64,000 nucleotides of DNA from Hyphomicrobiales bacterium (GCA_900466945.1 UBNV01000021.1:186001-250000), one strand, 5' to 3'. Counted from the first letter of the stretch, positions 32,128-43,260 are shown. Translations and numbers: made by a program. Notes: a model not told the origin generated them from the sequence alone.

Positions 32128-33246
32128 ATGCGCCTTGCAGTCTATAATGTTGAGAACCTGTTCGATCGCGCCAAGGCGATGAACCTGGAGACATGGGAGG
32201 ACGGGCGACCCGTTCTAGAAAAATTTGCCGAGTTGAACACACTGCTCGGCGAGCTCGACTACACGCCTGCCGTCCAACAAAAGATGGCGCAGCTGATTGT
32301 CGCGCTCGGCATGGAAAAAAGCGATACCGGTCCCTTCGTCATCCTGCGCCGCAACCGCGGCGGCCTGTTGAAACGCCCAAAGACTGGTGGCGTTGAGATT
32401 ACTGCATCCGGCCGCGGCGACTGGGTCGGCTCACTGGAGCTCCGCGACGAACCCATCAACGAGCATGCCATGCGCAATACAGCGCGTGTGATCCGCGATC
32501 TCGGAGCCGACGTTCTCGGCGTGGTCGAGGCGGAAAGCCGGCCCGTCCTCAAGGCTTTCAACGATGAGATCCTGCCTTCGGTCCAAGGCACGGCCTTTCG
32601 CCATGTCATGCTGATCGATGGCAATGACGAGCGCGGAATCGACGTCGGCCTGATGTCGGGACCACAATATCCCATTGGCCGGATGCGCAGCCATGTCGAC
32701 GACCGCCTGCCCGATGGCAGCGACCGCGTGATCTTCTCTCGCGACTGTCCGGAATTCGAGGTGACGACGGCCAAGGGAGAGCGACTGCTGGTGATGGTCA
32801 ATCACTTCAAGAGCAAGGGCTTTGGCGGCAAAGCTGAGTCCGACCGCCGCCGCAAGGCACAGGCGACTCGGGTTGCAAAGATTTGCACGGATCGATTGGC
32901 GGAAGGCTGGGATTACATTGCGGTCGTCGGCGACTTGAACGATACGCCCGACAGCGATCCGCTGAAGCCGCTGGTCGCGGACAGCCCGATGAAGGACGCT
33001 TTCCTGCATCCGGCTTTTGATGACGGCGGTTTCGCCGGCACATACGGCCTCTCGAATCCGGGCAACAAGATCGACTACATGCTGCTGTCGCCAAAGCTTT
33101 TCGCAAAGGTGGAAAAGGGCGGCGTGATCCGCACAGGCATGTGGCCTGGTGCACGACCGAAGCGCTGGGACACATACGAGGAGCTGAAGAGGCCGCAGGA
33201 CGCGGCCTCCGATCATGCTGCGCTCTGGGTCGATCTCGACATCTGA
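32128..33246 (+). CDS. Endonuclease/exonuclease/phosphatase family protein
   Basis: The 372-residue metal-dependent phosphoesterase shows the EEP motifs in order: NVENLFD (metal Asn/Glu), GVVEAESRP, VNHFKSKG, GDLNDTPDS and SDHAALW at the C-terminus. The ATG at 32128 has GGGAGGGAG upstream. There is no signal peptide, so it acts in the cytoplasm. Members range from DNA repair nucleases to lipid or nucleotide phosphatases; the insertion near residues 20-80 is unlike ExoIII, so a repair role is not assumed. Confidence 0.85.
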   Translation: MRLAVYNVENLFDRAKAMNLETWEDGRPVLEKFAELNTLLGELDYTPAVQQKMAQLIVALGMEKSDTGPFVILRRNRGGLLKRPKTGGVEITASGRGDWVGSLELRDEPINEHAMRNTARVIRDLGADVLGVVEAESRPVLKAFNDEILPSVQGTAFRHVMLIDGNDERGIDVGLMSGPQYPIGRMRSHVDDRLPDGSDRVIFSRDCPEFEVTTAKGERLLVMVNHFKSKGFGGKAESDRRRKAQATRVAKICTDRLAEGWDYIAVVGDLNDTPDSDPLKPLVADSPMKDAFLHPAFDDGGFAGTYGLSNPGNKIDYMLLSPKLFAKVEKGGVIRTGMWPGARPKRWDTYEELKRPQDAASDHAALWVDLDI

Positions 33247-33256
33247 GGGCTGGACC

Positions 33257-34507
33257 TCAAGCCCACTCGCCCTGTCGCATCACCGGCACCTTCGAGCCGT
33301 CGGCCCGGATTCCGTCGATATCCACCTTGTCCGAGCCGATCATCCAGTCGATGTGGATCAGCGAGGAATTGCCGCCCTGTGCCTTGACCTGGTCCTGGCT
33401 GAGCGAGGCGCCGTCGAGGAAGCACTTGGAATAGCACTGGCCGAGCGCGATGTGGCAGGAAGCATTCTCGTCGAACAGCGTGTTGTAGAAGAGCACGCCA
33501 GAGGCGGAAATCGGTGAGGAATGCGGCACGAGCGCCACTTCGCCCAGACGCCGCGCGCCCTCGTCGGTGTCTAGCACCTTGTTGAGCACGGCCTCGCCCT
33601 TAGACGCCTTCGCCTCGACGATCCGTCCGCCTTCGAAACGCACTTGGATGTCGTCGATCAGCGTGCCCTGATGGGAAAGCGGCTTGGTCGAGGAGACATG
33701 GCCTTCCACCTTAAACGCATGCGGCGTGGTGAAAACTTCCTCAGTCGGGATGTTCGGATTGCAGGTGACGCCATTCTTCGCCGTCGAGGCGCCGCCATGC
33801 CATTCGTGGCCGTCTGCGAGGCCAACGGTAAGATCTGTGCCGGGGCCGGTGAAATGCAGCGCTGAGAAGCGCTCGCCGTTCAGCCAGGTCGACCGCTTTC
33901 TCAGTTCCGCATTGTGGTCCGCCCAGGCGCCGATCGGATCGTCGCGATCGACGCGGGATGCGGCGAAGATAGCGTCCGCCAGCTTACGCACGGCCTCTTC
34001 GATCGGCAGTTCCGGGAACACGAGCTTCGCCCAGGAAGGGTTCGGATAGGAGCAGATGTTCCAGTTGATGTCGAAATTGGAGATATGCTCCAGCGCCGGC
34101 TTGTAGGCGATCGAGGTCGCCTTGTTGGCGCGGCCGACCTTGGCCGGATCCTGCTCAGCAAGCAGCATTGGATTGTCGCCGGCGATCGCCAAGCGCGCTG
34201 CCCCGTTCTCGTAAGCCTTGGCCATGCCGTCATAGAGCCAGTTCGGCGCGCGGTCGAAGCTGTCGTCATGACCATGGCGATAGCGCGCGAGCGTGGTCTC
34301 TTCGTCCGAATAGAAGGTCGTGACCGTCGATGCGCCTGCCTTGTAGGCATGTGCCGTGATCAGCCGAACCAGCGGCACGGCGACCAACGGCGCTGTCAGC
34401 ACCAGATCCTGGCCCTTCTGCAGCTGTAGCCCGACCTTAATCGCCACCTCGGCGAGCTTGTCGAGCTTGGCAGGATCGATGGAGGCGGAGGGATCGGGGA
34501 GGGTCAT
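33257..34507 (-). CDS. Aminopeptidase, M29 (PepS/AmpS-type) family
   Basis: The 416-residue metallopeptidase removes N-terminal residues from peptides. The M29 layout is present: a hydrophobic N-terminal half and a C-terminal metal site with NIPTEEVFTTPH, a Glu in EGHVSST, CHIALGQCYS and HIDWMIGSDKVDIDG. It is convergent with the EEP gene. Dinuclear cobalt or zinc is usual for the family. The product should be cytoplasmic. Confidence 0.9.
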   Translation of the reverse strand: MTLPDPSASIDPAKLDKLAEVAIKVGLQLQKGQDLVLTAPLVAVPLVRLITAHAYKAGASTVTTFYSDEETTLARYRHGHDDSFDRAPNWLYDGMAKAYENGAARLAIAGDNPMLLAEQDPAKVGRANKATSIAYKPALEHISNFDINWNICSYPNPSWAKLVFPELPIEEAVRKLADAIFAASRVDRDDPIGAWADHNAELRKRSTWLNGERFSALHFTGPGTDLTVGLADGHEWHGGASTAKNGVTCNPNIPTEEVFTTPHAFKVEGHVSSTKPLSHQGTLIDDIQVRFEGGRIVEAKASKGEAVLNKVLDTDEGARRLGEVALVPHSSPISASGVLFYNTLFDENASCHIALGQCYSKCFLDGASLSQDQVKAQGGNSSLIHIDWMIGSDKVDIDGIRADGSKVPVMRQGEWA

Positions 34508-34579
34508 GGGGTATTCCTGTTGTGGCTGTCACGCCAGACTTAAGGGGAAAGACGGCGAAGTCGAGACCTTGAGCTCCAG

Positions 34580-35053
34580 TCAGGCGACCAAATCGGCTGC
34601 AAATGCAACAAGAGCCTTGAGTGCATCCTGCGGCGAAAGCCGCACCTGCAAGCCGCGCTGACCGCCATTCATATAGACGAGCGCCTCGTCCATCGAGGAA
34701 ATCTCGATCGCGGTCGGCACCCGCTTCTTCTGCCCGAAGGGGCTGATGCCACCGACGACGAAGCCCGTGAGCTTCTCGGCATTGGCAGGTTTCATCATCA
34801 CTGCCGATTTGCCCCCGAAGGCGCTCGCGAGCTTCTTCATCGAGACCTCCTTGTCGGAGGGCACGACCACGCAGACCGGCTTGCCGTCGAGTTCGGCCAT
34901 CAGCGTTTTCAGCACCCGCGACGGATGCTCACCGATCGCTTCTGCCGCCTGCAGCCCGATGCGCTCGGCATTCGGGTCGTAGTCATAGGTCGCGGTGGTA
35001 TAGGCCACCCCGGCCTTGTCGAGAAACTGCGTGGCGCGGGTGGTCTTGGCCAT
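34580..35053 (-). CDS. ybaK: Cys-tRNA(Pro) deacylase, YbaK/EbsC family
   Basis: The 157-residue protein fits YbaK, which hydrolyses Cys mischarged onto tRNA-Pro. The family landmarks are KTLMAELDGKPVCVVVPSDK (with the functional Lys near residue 49), GGISPFGQKKRVP and the C-terminal Gly-Gly-Gln-Arg-Gly stretch. It is in a tight operon with the upstream Spx/ArsC-like gene, 4 bp apart. Confidence 0.92.
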   Translation of the reverse strand: MAKTTRATQFLDKAGVAYTTATYDYDPNAERIGLQAAEAIGEHPSRVLKTLMAELDGKPVCVVVPSDKEVSMKKLASAFGGKSAVMMKPANAEKLTGFVVGGISPFGQKKRVPTAIEISSMDEALVYMNGGQRGLQVRLSPQDALKALVAFAADLVA

Positions 35054-35057
35054 ATGT

Positions 35058-35408
35058 TTAGGCCTTGAAGGTCTGCTGATAGATCTCCGGCTTGAAGCCG
35101 ACCGTAAGCTTGCCGTCCACGTCCAGCACCGGCCGCTTGATCATCGACGGCTGATCCAGCATCAGCGCCTTGGCCTTTGCGGCATCGAGCTTCTCTTTCT
35201 GCGCGTCATCGAGCTTCTTGAACGTCGTACCGGCCTTGTTGAGCAACACCTCCCAGCCGACTTTGCCGATCCAGCCGTCGAGTGTAGACGCCTCAATGCC
35301 CTTGGCCTTGTAGTCGTGGAAGTCATGGGCCACGCCTTGGCTCTCAAGCCAGGTGCGCGCCTTCTTCATCGTGTCGCAGTTCTTGATGCCGTAGATGGTG
35401 ATTGCCAT
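35058..35408 (-). CDS. Spx/ArsC (YffB-type) thioredoxin-fold protein
   Basis: The 116-residue protein begins MAITIYGIKNCDTMKKARTW, with one reactive Cys in NCDTM followed by the ArsC-like PSMIKRPVL. Only a single Cys is present in that site, as in YffB proteins, so it is more likely a glutathione-dependent reductase or regulator than a true arsenate reductase. ybaK follows 4 bp later. The ATG at 35408 was preferred over an upstream Met at 35492. Confidence 0.88.
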   Translation of the reverse strand: MAITIYGIKNCDTMKKARTWLESQGVAHDFHDYKAKGIEASTLDGWIGKVGWEVLLNKAGTTFKKLDDAQKEKLDAAKAKALMLDQPSMIKRPVLDVDGKLTVGFKPEIYQQTFKA

Positions 35409-35584
35409 GGGCCGGATGTCTCCTGTTCGTGACCGACGGATAGCAAGCCAATCCCACGGCTGGCAAGCCGACGGCTTGGCCTCGCGGCACACCCGCTAGA
35501 TAGTCTTTGCAGGCCCGGCATAAAACGGGTTGATCGATCGCCTAGATCGGGCCAACCTGCACCGTCAGGAGAGGATGCTTGATC

Positions 35585-36145
35585 ATGGCGACCAACCACG
35601 CTTTTGCGGTGTTCGAAACGAACAGTGGCACCTGTGCGATCGCCTGGACCGATGCGGGCATTTGCGGCTTTCACCTACCGGGTGACGAGCCGGAGCAGGC
35701 AGAGCACGCCATTCGTCGGCGCTTTACGCGTGCGGAGCGCTGCTCTCCGACCGCGGACATCGCAGTCATCATCGATCGTTTGCGAGGCTACTTTGACGGT
35801 GAACGCAGCGACTTCTCCGATCTGCGCCTCGACCTTTCCGCCCAGACGGACCTTTACCGCCAGATCTACCTGGCCACCCTTCGTCTCGGCTGGGGCAGCA
35901 CGACGACCTATGGCGGCCTCGCCGGAGAGCTTCAGCTTGGGCCGGCAGGCGCCTGGACGGTCGGCCAGGCGATGGCCAAGAACCCGCTCCCGCTAATCAT
36001 TCCCTGCCACCGGGTTCTGGCGGCAGGACGAAAAATCGGTGGCTTTTCCGCCCCCGGCGGAACGGACTCCAAGCAGCGTATGCTTGAGCTGGAAGGTGTC
36101 GAATTGCCCGACACGACCCCGGCCCAGCAATCCTTCGGCTTCTGA
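35585..36145 (+). CDS. ogt: Methylated-DNA-protein-cysteine methyltransferase
   Basis: Ogt/Ada-C repairs O6-alkylguanine by moving the alkyl group to its own cysteine. The acceptor is Cys141 in IIPCHRVLAAG, preceded by the helix-turn-helix-like TTTYGGLAGELQLGPAGAWTVGQAMAKNP and followed by GGFSAPGGTDSK. A TTG at 35579 and an ATG at 35585 both follow AGGAGAGG. The downstream hairpin is shared with guaA. Confidence 0.94.
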   Translation: MATNHAFAVFETNSGTCAIAWTDAGICGFHLPGDEPEQAEHAIRRRFTRAERCSPTADIAVIIDRLRGYFDGERSDFSDLRLDLSAQTDLYRQIYLATLRLGWGSTTTYGGLAGELQLGPAGAWTVGQAMAKNPLPLIIPCHRVLAAGRKIGGFSAPGGTDSKQRMLELEGVELPDTTPAQQSFGF

Positions 36146-36152
36146 GAAAGGG

Positions 36153-36193
36153 CAAACAAAAAACGGAGGGCGATGGCCCTCCGTTCTTCTATT
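36153..36193. terminator. Bidirectional terminator between ogt and guaA
   Basis: AACGGAGGGC (36162-36171) pairs with GCCCTCCGTT (36176-36185) around GATG. A-rich sequence lies on the left and T-rich on the right, so it can end both converging transcripts. Confidence 0.8.
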
Positions 36194-36220
36194 GGCGCTG
36201 TCAGAGTTGCGGCGCTTGTC

Positions 36221-37783
<1,563 letters not shown>

Positions 37784-37859
37784 GCCGAGCCTTTAAAGAA
37801 AACCGAGGCTTCTTTCAATGGCAGATCGCCTGCACAGCCTCGATTTTTTGTGCAGCCGC

Positions 37860-38498
37860 TCAGAACCAGAAGACGCCGTCTTCCAGCGCCGTCTGCAGGC
37901 TGTCGACCGCCAGCGCCAGCTTCTTGTCAATGACATGCAGATATTGCGTCCAGTCGTCGATGTGGTTGACGTCGTGGCGGCCATCCGAGATCCCGCGCAG
38001 ACCGATCAGTGGCAGGTTGAAGCTGTGGCAGGCGCGCATGATCGCAAAGGTCTCCATGTCGACCATCTCTGCGTCGATCGACTGGTAAGTGGCACCCGAA
38101 ACGACATTGGCCCCGGTCGAGAGCGTGGCGGTTGGAATGCCGGGGATCCGGAGCGGCAGTTCGACGGAAACGGGGAGATCAAGAAACGGCGTCTTGCCCT
38201 TCTCAAAACCGAAGGCAGAGGCATCCATGTCGCGATAGGAGACGGCGGAGACCTGGTAGATTTCCGCCTGTTCGAGGGTGGCGGAGCCGGCCGAACCCAG
38301 CGAGACGACCAGATCCGGCAGGTCGTTGTGGCTTGAGAGGCGTGCGAGTTCCTTGGTCAAGACGACGGCGGCTTCGACAGGTCCTACGCCGGTCATCAGC
38401 GGCGAAATGCGGGTGCGCAGGAAGACGCCATATTCGGCATCGGCTGCCATGACGAAGAGGACATGCTTGCCGGCGATCGGCTTCATCTCGTAGGTCAT
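37860..38498 (-). CDS. 5'-methylthioadenosine/S-adenosylhomocysteine nucleosidase-like protein
   Basis: The 212-residue product has the PNP/MTAN fold: FVMAADAEYG, TGVGPVEAAVVL, VSLGSAGSATLEQ, VDMETFAIM and RGISDGRHD with the catalytic Asp. It should cleave methylthioadenosine or adenosylhomocysteine in methionine salvage. The short length and PaaI partner make the exact nucleoside uncertain. It overlaps the upstream thioesterase by 4 bp. Confidence 0.85.
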   Translation of the reverse strand: MTYEMKPIAGKHVLFVMAADAEYGVFLRTRISPLMTGVGPVEAAVVLTKELARLSSHNDLPDLVVSLGSAGSATLEQAEIYQVSAVSYRDMDASAFGFEKGKTPFLDLPVSVELPLRIPGIPTATLSTGANVVSGATYQSIDAEMVDMETFAIMRACHSFNLPLIGLRGISDGRHDVNHIDDWTQYLHVIDKKLALAVDSLQTALEDGVFWF

Positions 38499-38944
38499 CC
38501 GGAAATCCCCTCGCGCCCGCGGATCACCATCATCGTGCTGGTCATCGAGGCGATCAGCTTGGCCGGACCATCGGTCAGCGCATAGCCGCGACCGTCGGCG
38601 ACGATGATGTTGGAGCCAGGCTTGGTGATTTCGCCGCGAAACAGGAAGCGCTCGCCGCGCCCCGGCGACATCAGGTTCACCTTGAACTCGATGGTGAGCA
38701 GCGACACCTCCGGCGTCGTCACCGTATAGGCCGCATAGCTGCAGGCTGTGTCGAGGGCAGCCGAGATGACACCGGCATGCAGAAAGCCATGTTGTTGGGT
38801 GAGCTTGCGGTCATATTCGAGCTCGATTTCGACGACACCGGGGCTGACACGCGAAAGCTCCGCCCCAAGCGTTTCCATCGCTCCCTGCCGCGCGAAGCTC
38901 TGCCGAATCCGTGTTTCCACGGCTTCCTGATCGTAGTCCACCAT
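38495..38944 (-). CDS. PaaI-family hotdog thioesterase
   Basis: The 149-residue protein carries the hotdog motif TQQHGFLHAGVISAALDTACSY and the strand LLTIEFKVNLMSPG, typical of PaaI acyl-CoA thioesterases. Its 3' end overlaps the nucleosidase start, so the two are one operon. The acyl substrate is unknown. Confidence 0.9.
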   Translation of the reverse strand: MVDYDQEAVETRIRQSFARQGAMETLGAELSRVSPGVVEIELEYDRKLTQQHGFLHAGVISAALDTACSYAAYTVTTPEVSLLTIEFKVNLMSPGRGERFLFRGEITKPGSNIIVADGRGYALTDGPAKLIASMTSTMMVIRGREGISG

Positions 38945-39011
38945 GCCATGTCCCCTTCGGCGGCGAAATTGGCACGGTCGTTCCAGGCAGGCAAGCCGCC
39001 GCCGGGCAAAT

Positions 39012-39464
39012 TCAGTTCAGCCAGGCGATGCTGAGATTGAGAATGCCGGCGAAGCTGACCCAGGCAAGATAGGGCACGAAAAGCAGAGTCGAGATCCGGT
39101 CGATAAGCCGAGCCTTCACCATGAAGGCGATGATTGTAACAAGCATGCCCACGATCACGACAAGCCCCAGTTCCGGGTTCTGCAGGCCGAAAAACGCAGG
39201 CGACCACATCAGGTTGAAGGCCATCTGGGCGAACCAGAGCTGCATGGCGGCCGATTTCGGCGCACGCTGCCAGATCCGCGCGCCGGCCACGCCGATCAGC
39301 ACGTAGAGCGTGGTCCAGACCGGGCCGAAGAGCCAGGAGGGCGGGTTGAAGAACGGTTTTTCGAGGGACTGAAACCATTCGCCGGGCATATTGGTGAGGC
39401 CTGCGAGAAGGCCTGCGCCGACGACGAAACCGATGAAGAGGATGTAGCTCAGGATCTTGGACAT
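39012..39464 (-). CDS. tspO: TspO/MBR family membrane protein
   Basis: The 150-residue protein has five hydrophobic helices and the TspO landmarks KPFFNPPSWLFGPVWTTLY (with Trp and Pro in the first loop), AQMAFNLMWSPAFFG and LVPYLAW-like FVPYLAWVSFAG. TspO binds tetrapyrroles and in alphaproteobacteria tunes photosynthesis or porphyrin handling. It stands beside the iron-linked imelysin operon, which is a hint but no more. Confidence 0.92.
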   Translation of the reverse strand: MSKILSYILFIGFVVGAGLLAGLTNMPGEWFQSLEKPFFNPPSWLFGPVWTTLYVLIGVAGARIWQRAPKSAAMQLWFAQMAFNLMWSPAFFGLQNPELGLVVIVGMLVTIIAFMVKARLIDRISTLLFVPYLAWVSFAGILNLSIAWLN

Positions 39465-39502
39465 GAAATTGATCTAGCGTCTCCGGTGGGTTCTGCCAGC
39501 CT

Positions 39503-40579
39503 TCAGAGGCGGATGATATGCTGGTCCCAGGCGACGGGGCTCTGCCGGGTGAGGAAATCGCCGCGATAGGATGAGACGGCAAAGCTCTTGGGCGAGGCAG
39601 CAATGCCAGCCGCATCTGCCAGCACCGTCTCGGACAGGAGGCGTCCGTCCTTGCTATCCAGCACCGCCCAAAGCCCGTTTTTCGGCGAGGCGATGCCGAC
39701 GAGGCCTTCTGCCCGGTTGACGGAGATGGCCCCGACATAATTGCCGAGCCGGTCGGTCGTCTCGTCCGGGAGGTGCACGTAGGAGACCGCCTCGCCCTTC
39801 GAGAAATACCCCACCAGCGGCGGCCGATCCGTGCGCGACCCCTCATATTGGCAGGCGAACCAGATCCGACCATCGGCGGCCACGTCGAGATGCCGTGTGG
39901 AGAGCTGGCGGAGCTCCGGGGGTAGTGTGTGCTTCTCGAGCAGCGTGCCGGTCTTGGCATCGGCCAGAACCAGCGAGGGCTCCATGTGGTCGAGATTGAG
40001 CTTGGTGCGCCCGAAATCCGGATGCGTCTCGATTCCGCCATTGGCGATGACCAGAAGCCCGTCCGCCGTGACGGTGATGTCATGCGTGCCGATGCCATGG
40101 GCCGGCACCTCGCCCACGCGCTCGAAGCCGGAGATACAGTCGTAGATTCCGATCACGCCGGCATTGGCGTCGAAATCGTTTTCGCTGGCATAGAAGAGCC
40201 GGCCATCGGGGGCAAAGGCACCATGGCCGAAGAAGTGGCGGCTTTCCGAAGCTGCGATAATGCGCGGCTCAACAGCCTTCTTGGCATCGAAGATGACGGC
40301 AAAGGTCCCGGGGCGCCTTGCAAAGGCAACCGAAAGCCCGTTCGCGGAACTGTGGCAGAGCCCGTGGACACGCCCCGGCAGCGCGATCTCGTCGATCAGG
40401 CTCCCGGCCTCGCTGACCAACCCGATGGCAAACTTGCCGTCTGCGCGTTTGAGGCCACTGGCATAGACCGCGTCCGTTCGTTCAAGCGCATAGGCCGAAC
40501 GGGGCGCCAGACCTGCCATAAAGGCGAGGCCTGCAGACCGCAGGAAGGCACGGCGATCGATCAGCGGCGTTGCGATCAT
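39503..40579 (-). CDS. DUF1513 domain protein, exported by a Tat-like signal
   Basis: The 358-residue protein starts with a twin-arginine-like signal (DRRAFLRSAGLAFMAGLAPR), followed by a seven-bladed beta-propeller-like sequence (GRVHGLCHS, GHGAFAPDGRLFYASEND, GTHDITVTADG, TRHLDVAADGRIWFACQ). It is the last gene of the imelysin operon and starts 1 bp after the previous stop. It is periplasmic with unknown activity; in other bacteria the family accompanies imelysin genes. Confidence 0.85.
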   Translation of the reverse strand: MIATPLIDRRAFLRSAGLAFMAGLAPRSAYALERTDAVYASGLKRADGKFAIGLVSEAGSLIDEIALPGRVHGLCHSSANGLSVAFARRPGTFAVIFDAKKAVEPRIIAASESRHFFGHGAFAPDGRLFYASENDFDANAGVIGIYDCISGFERVGEVPAHGIGTHDITVTADGLLVIANGGIETHPDFGRTKLNLDHMEPSLVLADAKTGTLLEKHTLPPELRQLSTRHLDVAADGRIWFACQYEGSRTDRPPLVGYFSKGEAVSYVHLPDETTDRLGNYVGAISVNRAEGLVGIASPKNGLWAVLDSKDGRLLSETVLADAAGIAASPKSFAVSSYRGDFLTRQSPVAWDQHIIRL

Positions 40580-40580
40580 C

Positions 40581-41687
40581 TCAGTCGCCGTCGGAGAAGG
40601 AGAAGCCGGCCGCAAGCCCAATGCCGCCACCGAGATCGTTGTTGAGCCGGAGGATCAGGTCGCGGCTGTTGAGCAGCAGGAAGTCGAGCTTGGCGATCTG
40701 GGCCGGATCCTCGAAGACCTGAGCCACATCGGGCTTGATGTCGGCCGAAACGCGCGAGAGGGACCGCGCGACAAAATCGGTCGAGGAGACGACCGAGCGA
40801 TTGCCGTCCGCCAGAAGCTCCACCATGCCCGAGGTGTCGAGCAGCGCACGCACAGCCTCGATATTGGCGGTGATCGAGCGGAAGGTATTGCCGGAGCGCC
40901 AATAGATCGCCTGGCGAGGAAGGGCCTTTTTCGGGTCGCCCTTGTAGAATTGTTCGATGCGCTGATCGCGGATCGTCTCGGCCGCATGCACGAGCACGCC
41001 GAGCAGTTCCTTGGCAGCTTCCGCCTCGTCGCGGTAGAGTGGATTGTCGGGTCCCGGTGTCTTCCAGGCGGCAGCTACGCCATCAGGTGCGTCCCAGGCT
41101 GCCGAGACCTCCGAGCCGAGGCGCTGCAGATTGGCTGCGATCGCTGTGCCATACTGGCAGCGGTAATTGCCTTCGGTGGCCGTCAGCGTTTCCGAGCCGG
41201 TGCCGAAGAGCACGAATTCCAGCGCGCCAAGCCCCTGCATTGCAACGCTCTTGCCCTTCAGTGTCTCAACCGAGGCGACGCTTGGATCGGGCTTGGCAAG
41301 GGCTGCCTGAACCTGCTTCAGCCCGGTGCCTTTGCGATCGGGGAAAAACAGGATGCGCTCGAAGCGGTTGTCGTCGAGAACGGGGCCGACGCGCACGATC
41401 TCCACGCGCGACCAAGCCTCGACGAGATCGCCGAAGGTCGACTGCGCATTCAAGAGGCTCTCGGTCGAAGGCGCTTCGCACAGCATGGCCATGGATTCCT
41501 CCATGGTCGCGGCCTCTTCGGTGAAATGGCGGTAGCCGGGACGGATGAAACCGTCGACGGCCCGCGCCATCACGGTCGGCACCTTGGCTGCATCGAGCAC
41601 CCCGACGGTCGAGTTTGATTCCTGCGCCAGTGCGGGCAGGGGCAGCAACATCGTGGAGAGAAGGACAAGGCGCGTGAAAAACCGCAT
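40581..41687 (-). CDS. Second imelysin-like protein, motif degenerate
   Basis: The 368-residue exported protein (signal peptide to about residue 21, PALAQ) belongs to the imelysin/ICMP fold. At the place of the GxHxxE motif it has GLGALEF (Gly152, Gly154, Glu157), so the His is replaced by Gly. The rest, including the C-terminal helix bundle, matches. It may serve as a structural or non-metal partner of the first imelysin. It sits between the di-heme gene (shared base at 41687) and DUF1513. Confidence 0.82.
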   Translation of the reverse strand: MRFFTRLVLLSTMLLPLPALAQESNSTVGVLDAAKVPTVMARAVDGFIRPGYRHFTEEAATMEESMAMLCEAPSTESLLNAQSTFGDLVEAWSRVEIVRVGPVLDDNRFERILFFPDRKGTGLKQVQAALAKPDPSVASVETLKGKSVAMQGLGALEFVLFGTGSETLTATEGNYRCQYGTAIAANLQRLGSEVSAAWDAPDGVAAAWKTPGPDNPLYRDEAEAAKELLGVLVHAAETIRDQRIEQFYKGDPKKALPRQAIYWRSGNTFRSITANIEAVRALLDTSGMVELLADGNRSVVSSTDFVARSLSRVSADIKPDVAQVFEDPAQIAKLDFLLLNSRDLILRLNNDLGGGIGLAAGFSFSDGD

Positions 41688-43213
41688 CAGAGAGACTCCA
41701 GAAACGTGATCAGGGCCTTGCGGTCCTCGGGGTTGGCAGCGGCAAAGGCGTTGCGGGCGGCTTCAGCCTCGCCGCCATGCCAGAGAATGGCCTCGGTCAG
41801 GTTTCGCGCCCGGCCGTCATGCAGGAAGAAGCTGTGACCGCTGACCACCTGCGTCAGACCGATACCCCAGAGCGGTGGCGTGCGCCACTCCCGCCCGGTG
41901 GCATCGCCCACGGCCTGGCCGTCGGCAAGCCCTTCGCCCATGTCATGCAGCAGGAAGTCGGAATAGGGCCAGATCAGTTGAAAGGCCTGCGCCTTGTTTT
42001 CGGCCTTGCGGCTCGTGACAAATTTCGGTCGGTGGCAGGCGGTGCAGCCGCTCGCGTAGAAGATCTCCTTGCCGCGCAGGACTGCGGCGTCGTCGACATC
42101 GCGGCGCTTCGGCACGGCGAGGTTTTTGGCGTAGAAAGTCACGAGATCGAGCACCGGCTCCGGGCCTTCGGTATCGCCGAGGCGCGGCTGAACGCCAGTG
42201 GCGGCCTGGAAGCACGCGGTCTGCTTTTCGGTGCAGTCGCCGAAATGCCTGGGATCGTCAGGCGTCGAAATACCGATATCGCCGGCAAAGGCGCTGGAGC
42301 TCTGGTCGCGCACCGAGGCATTCTGCGCCTTCCAGCCGAAGCGGCCGAGCTTGATTTCGCCGGTGCGGTGATCGCGGGCGCGGGCGGCGAGTCCGGATAT
42401 TCCGTCACCATCGAGGTCATCGGGATCGGCGAGTGCCCTGATATCTTCCTCGGGGATCGCTTCGATCAGGCCGAGCCCGATCATCGGATTGGCGATGCGC
42501 GGCGAAAGCGTCGTGCCCGGATCGAGTGGGCCGTAGTTCAGATCGCGGACGGAATAGCTGGGGCGGCGCAGCATCACCGTCTCGCCGCCTGATAGGGTTA
42601 CCGGCTCCTCGGTATAGGCGATCACCATGCGCCCTTCGGCTGCCATGCCGGGGATCGCCTGGTCCTGTAGCTGGCCGCCATAAACGGGGTCGGGCAGCGA
42701 GGCGATGTCGAGCCGATCGAGCCTTGCCTTCTCCTCCGCAGTGGTGGCCGGTCGCGCGAGGCGGAAGAACATCGAGGTATGGTCGCGATCGCCTTCCGGC
42801 GGATGGCCGCGTCCGTCCTTCAGGTGACAGCTCTGACAGGCCCGCGCGTTGAAAAGGGGGCCAAGACCGTCGGACGCTTGGGTGGAAGAGGGCGAGGAAA
42901 CCCAGAGCTTGCGGAAGAGCGCATTGCCGAGCTTGAACTCTTGCTCCTCGGCGAAGGTGATATTGGCGGAGAAATCGGAAAAGGAGTCCGCGCTTACACC
43001 GCGTGGGGACGTGCCCGCACCGCCCTGCATCAGTTCGAAACTCTCCGCCTTGCTGAAGTCGCCGGTCGGACGGGTCACAGCGATGACGCGGGACTTGTCC
43101 TTCGGCGTCAGGTCGGTTCGCCCGGCAGACTCTCCGGCGGCAACGGGCGAGATCGTGAGGCCCGTGGTCAAAAGCATGCCGAGGCCGGCGAGGATGGCCT
43201 TGCGAGTTCTCAT
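41687..43213 (-). CDS. Di-heme (cytochrome c) oxidoreductase, DHOR family
   Basis: The 508-residue exported protein (signal residues about 1-26) has two c-type heme sites, CQSCH (Cys126-Cys129-His130) and CTACH (Cys390-Cys393-His394), in the layout of thiol/di-heme oxidoreductases. Met residues able to serve as distal ligands occur near the C-terminus. Its position between two imelysin genes is the conserved iron-related arrangement. Electron donor and acceptor are unknown. The final base of its stop codon is shared with the next gene's start. Confidence 0.9.
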   Translation of the reverse strand: MRTRKAILAGLGMLLTTGLTISPVAAGESAGRTDLTPKDKSRVIAVTRPTGDFSKAESFELMQGGAGTSPRGVSADSFSDFSANITFAEEQEFKLGNALFRKLWVSSPSSTQASDGLGPLFNARACQSCHLKDGRGHPPEGDRDHTSMFFRLARPATTAEEKARLDRLDIASLPDPVYGGQLQDQAIPGMAAEGRMVIAYTEEPVTLSGGETVMLRRPSYSVRDLNYGPLDPGTTLSPRIANPMIGLGLIEAIPEEDIRALADPDDLDGDGISGLAARARDHRTGEIKLGRFGWKAQNASVRDQSSSAFAGDIGISTPDDPRHFGDCTEKQTACFQAATGVQPRLGDTEGPEPVLDLVTFYAKNLAVPKRRDVDDAAVLRGKEIFYASGCTACHRPKFVTSRKAENKAQAFQLIWPYSDFLLHDMGEGLADGQAVGDATGREWRTPPLWGIGLTQVVSGHSFFLHDGRARNLTEAILWHGGEAEAARNAFAAANPEDRKALITFLESL

Positions 43214-43260
43214 GATGGGATCGGGCCGCTCCCTTGGAGGGGCGGCCCGCCTTTTGCTGC

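Noticed and set aside
35058..35408. Naming the Spx/ArsC-like protein an arsenate reductase (arsC)
   Set aside because: It has only one Cys at the active-site region in the YffB pattern and no ars genes nearby.
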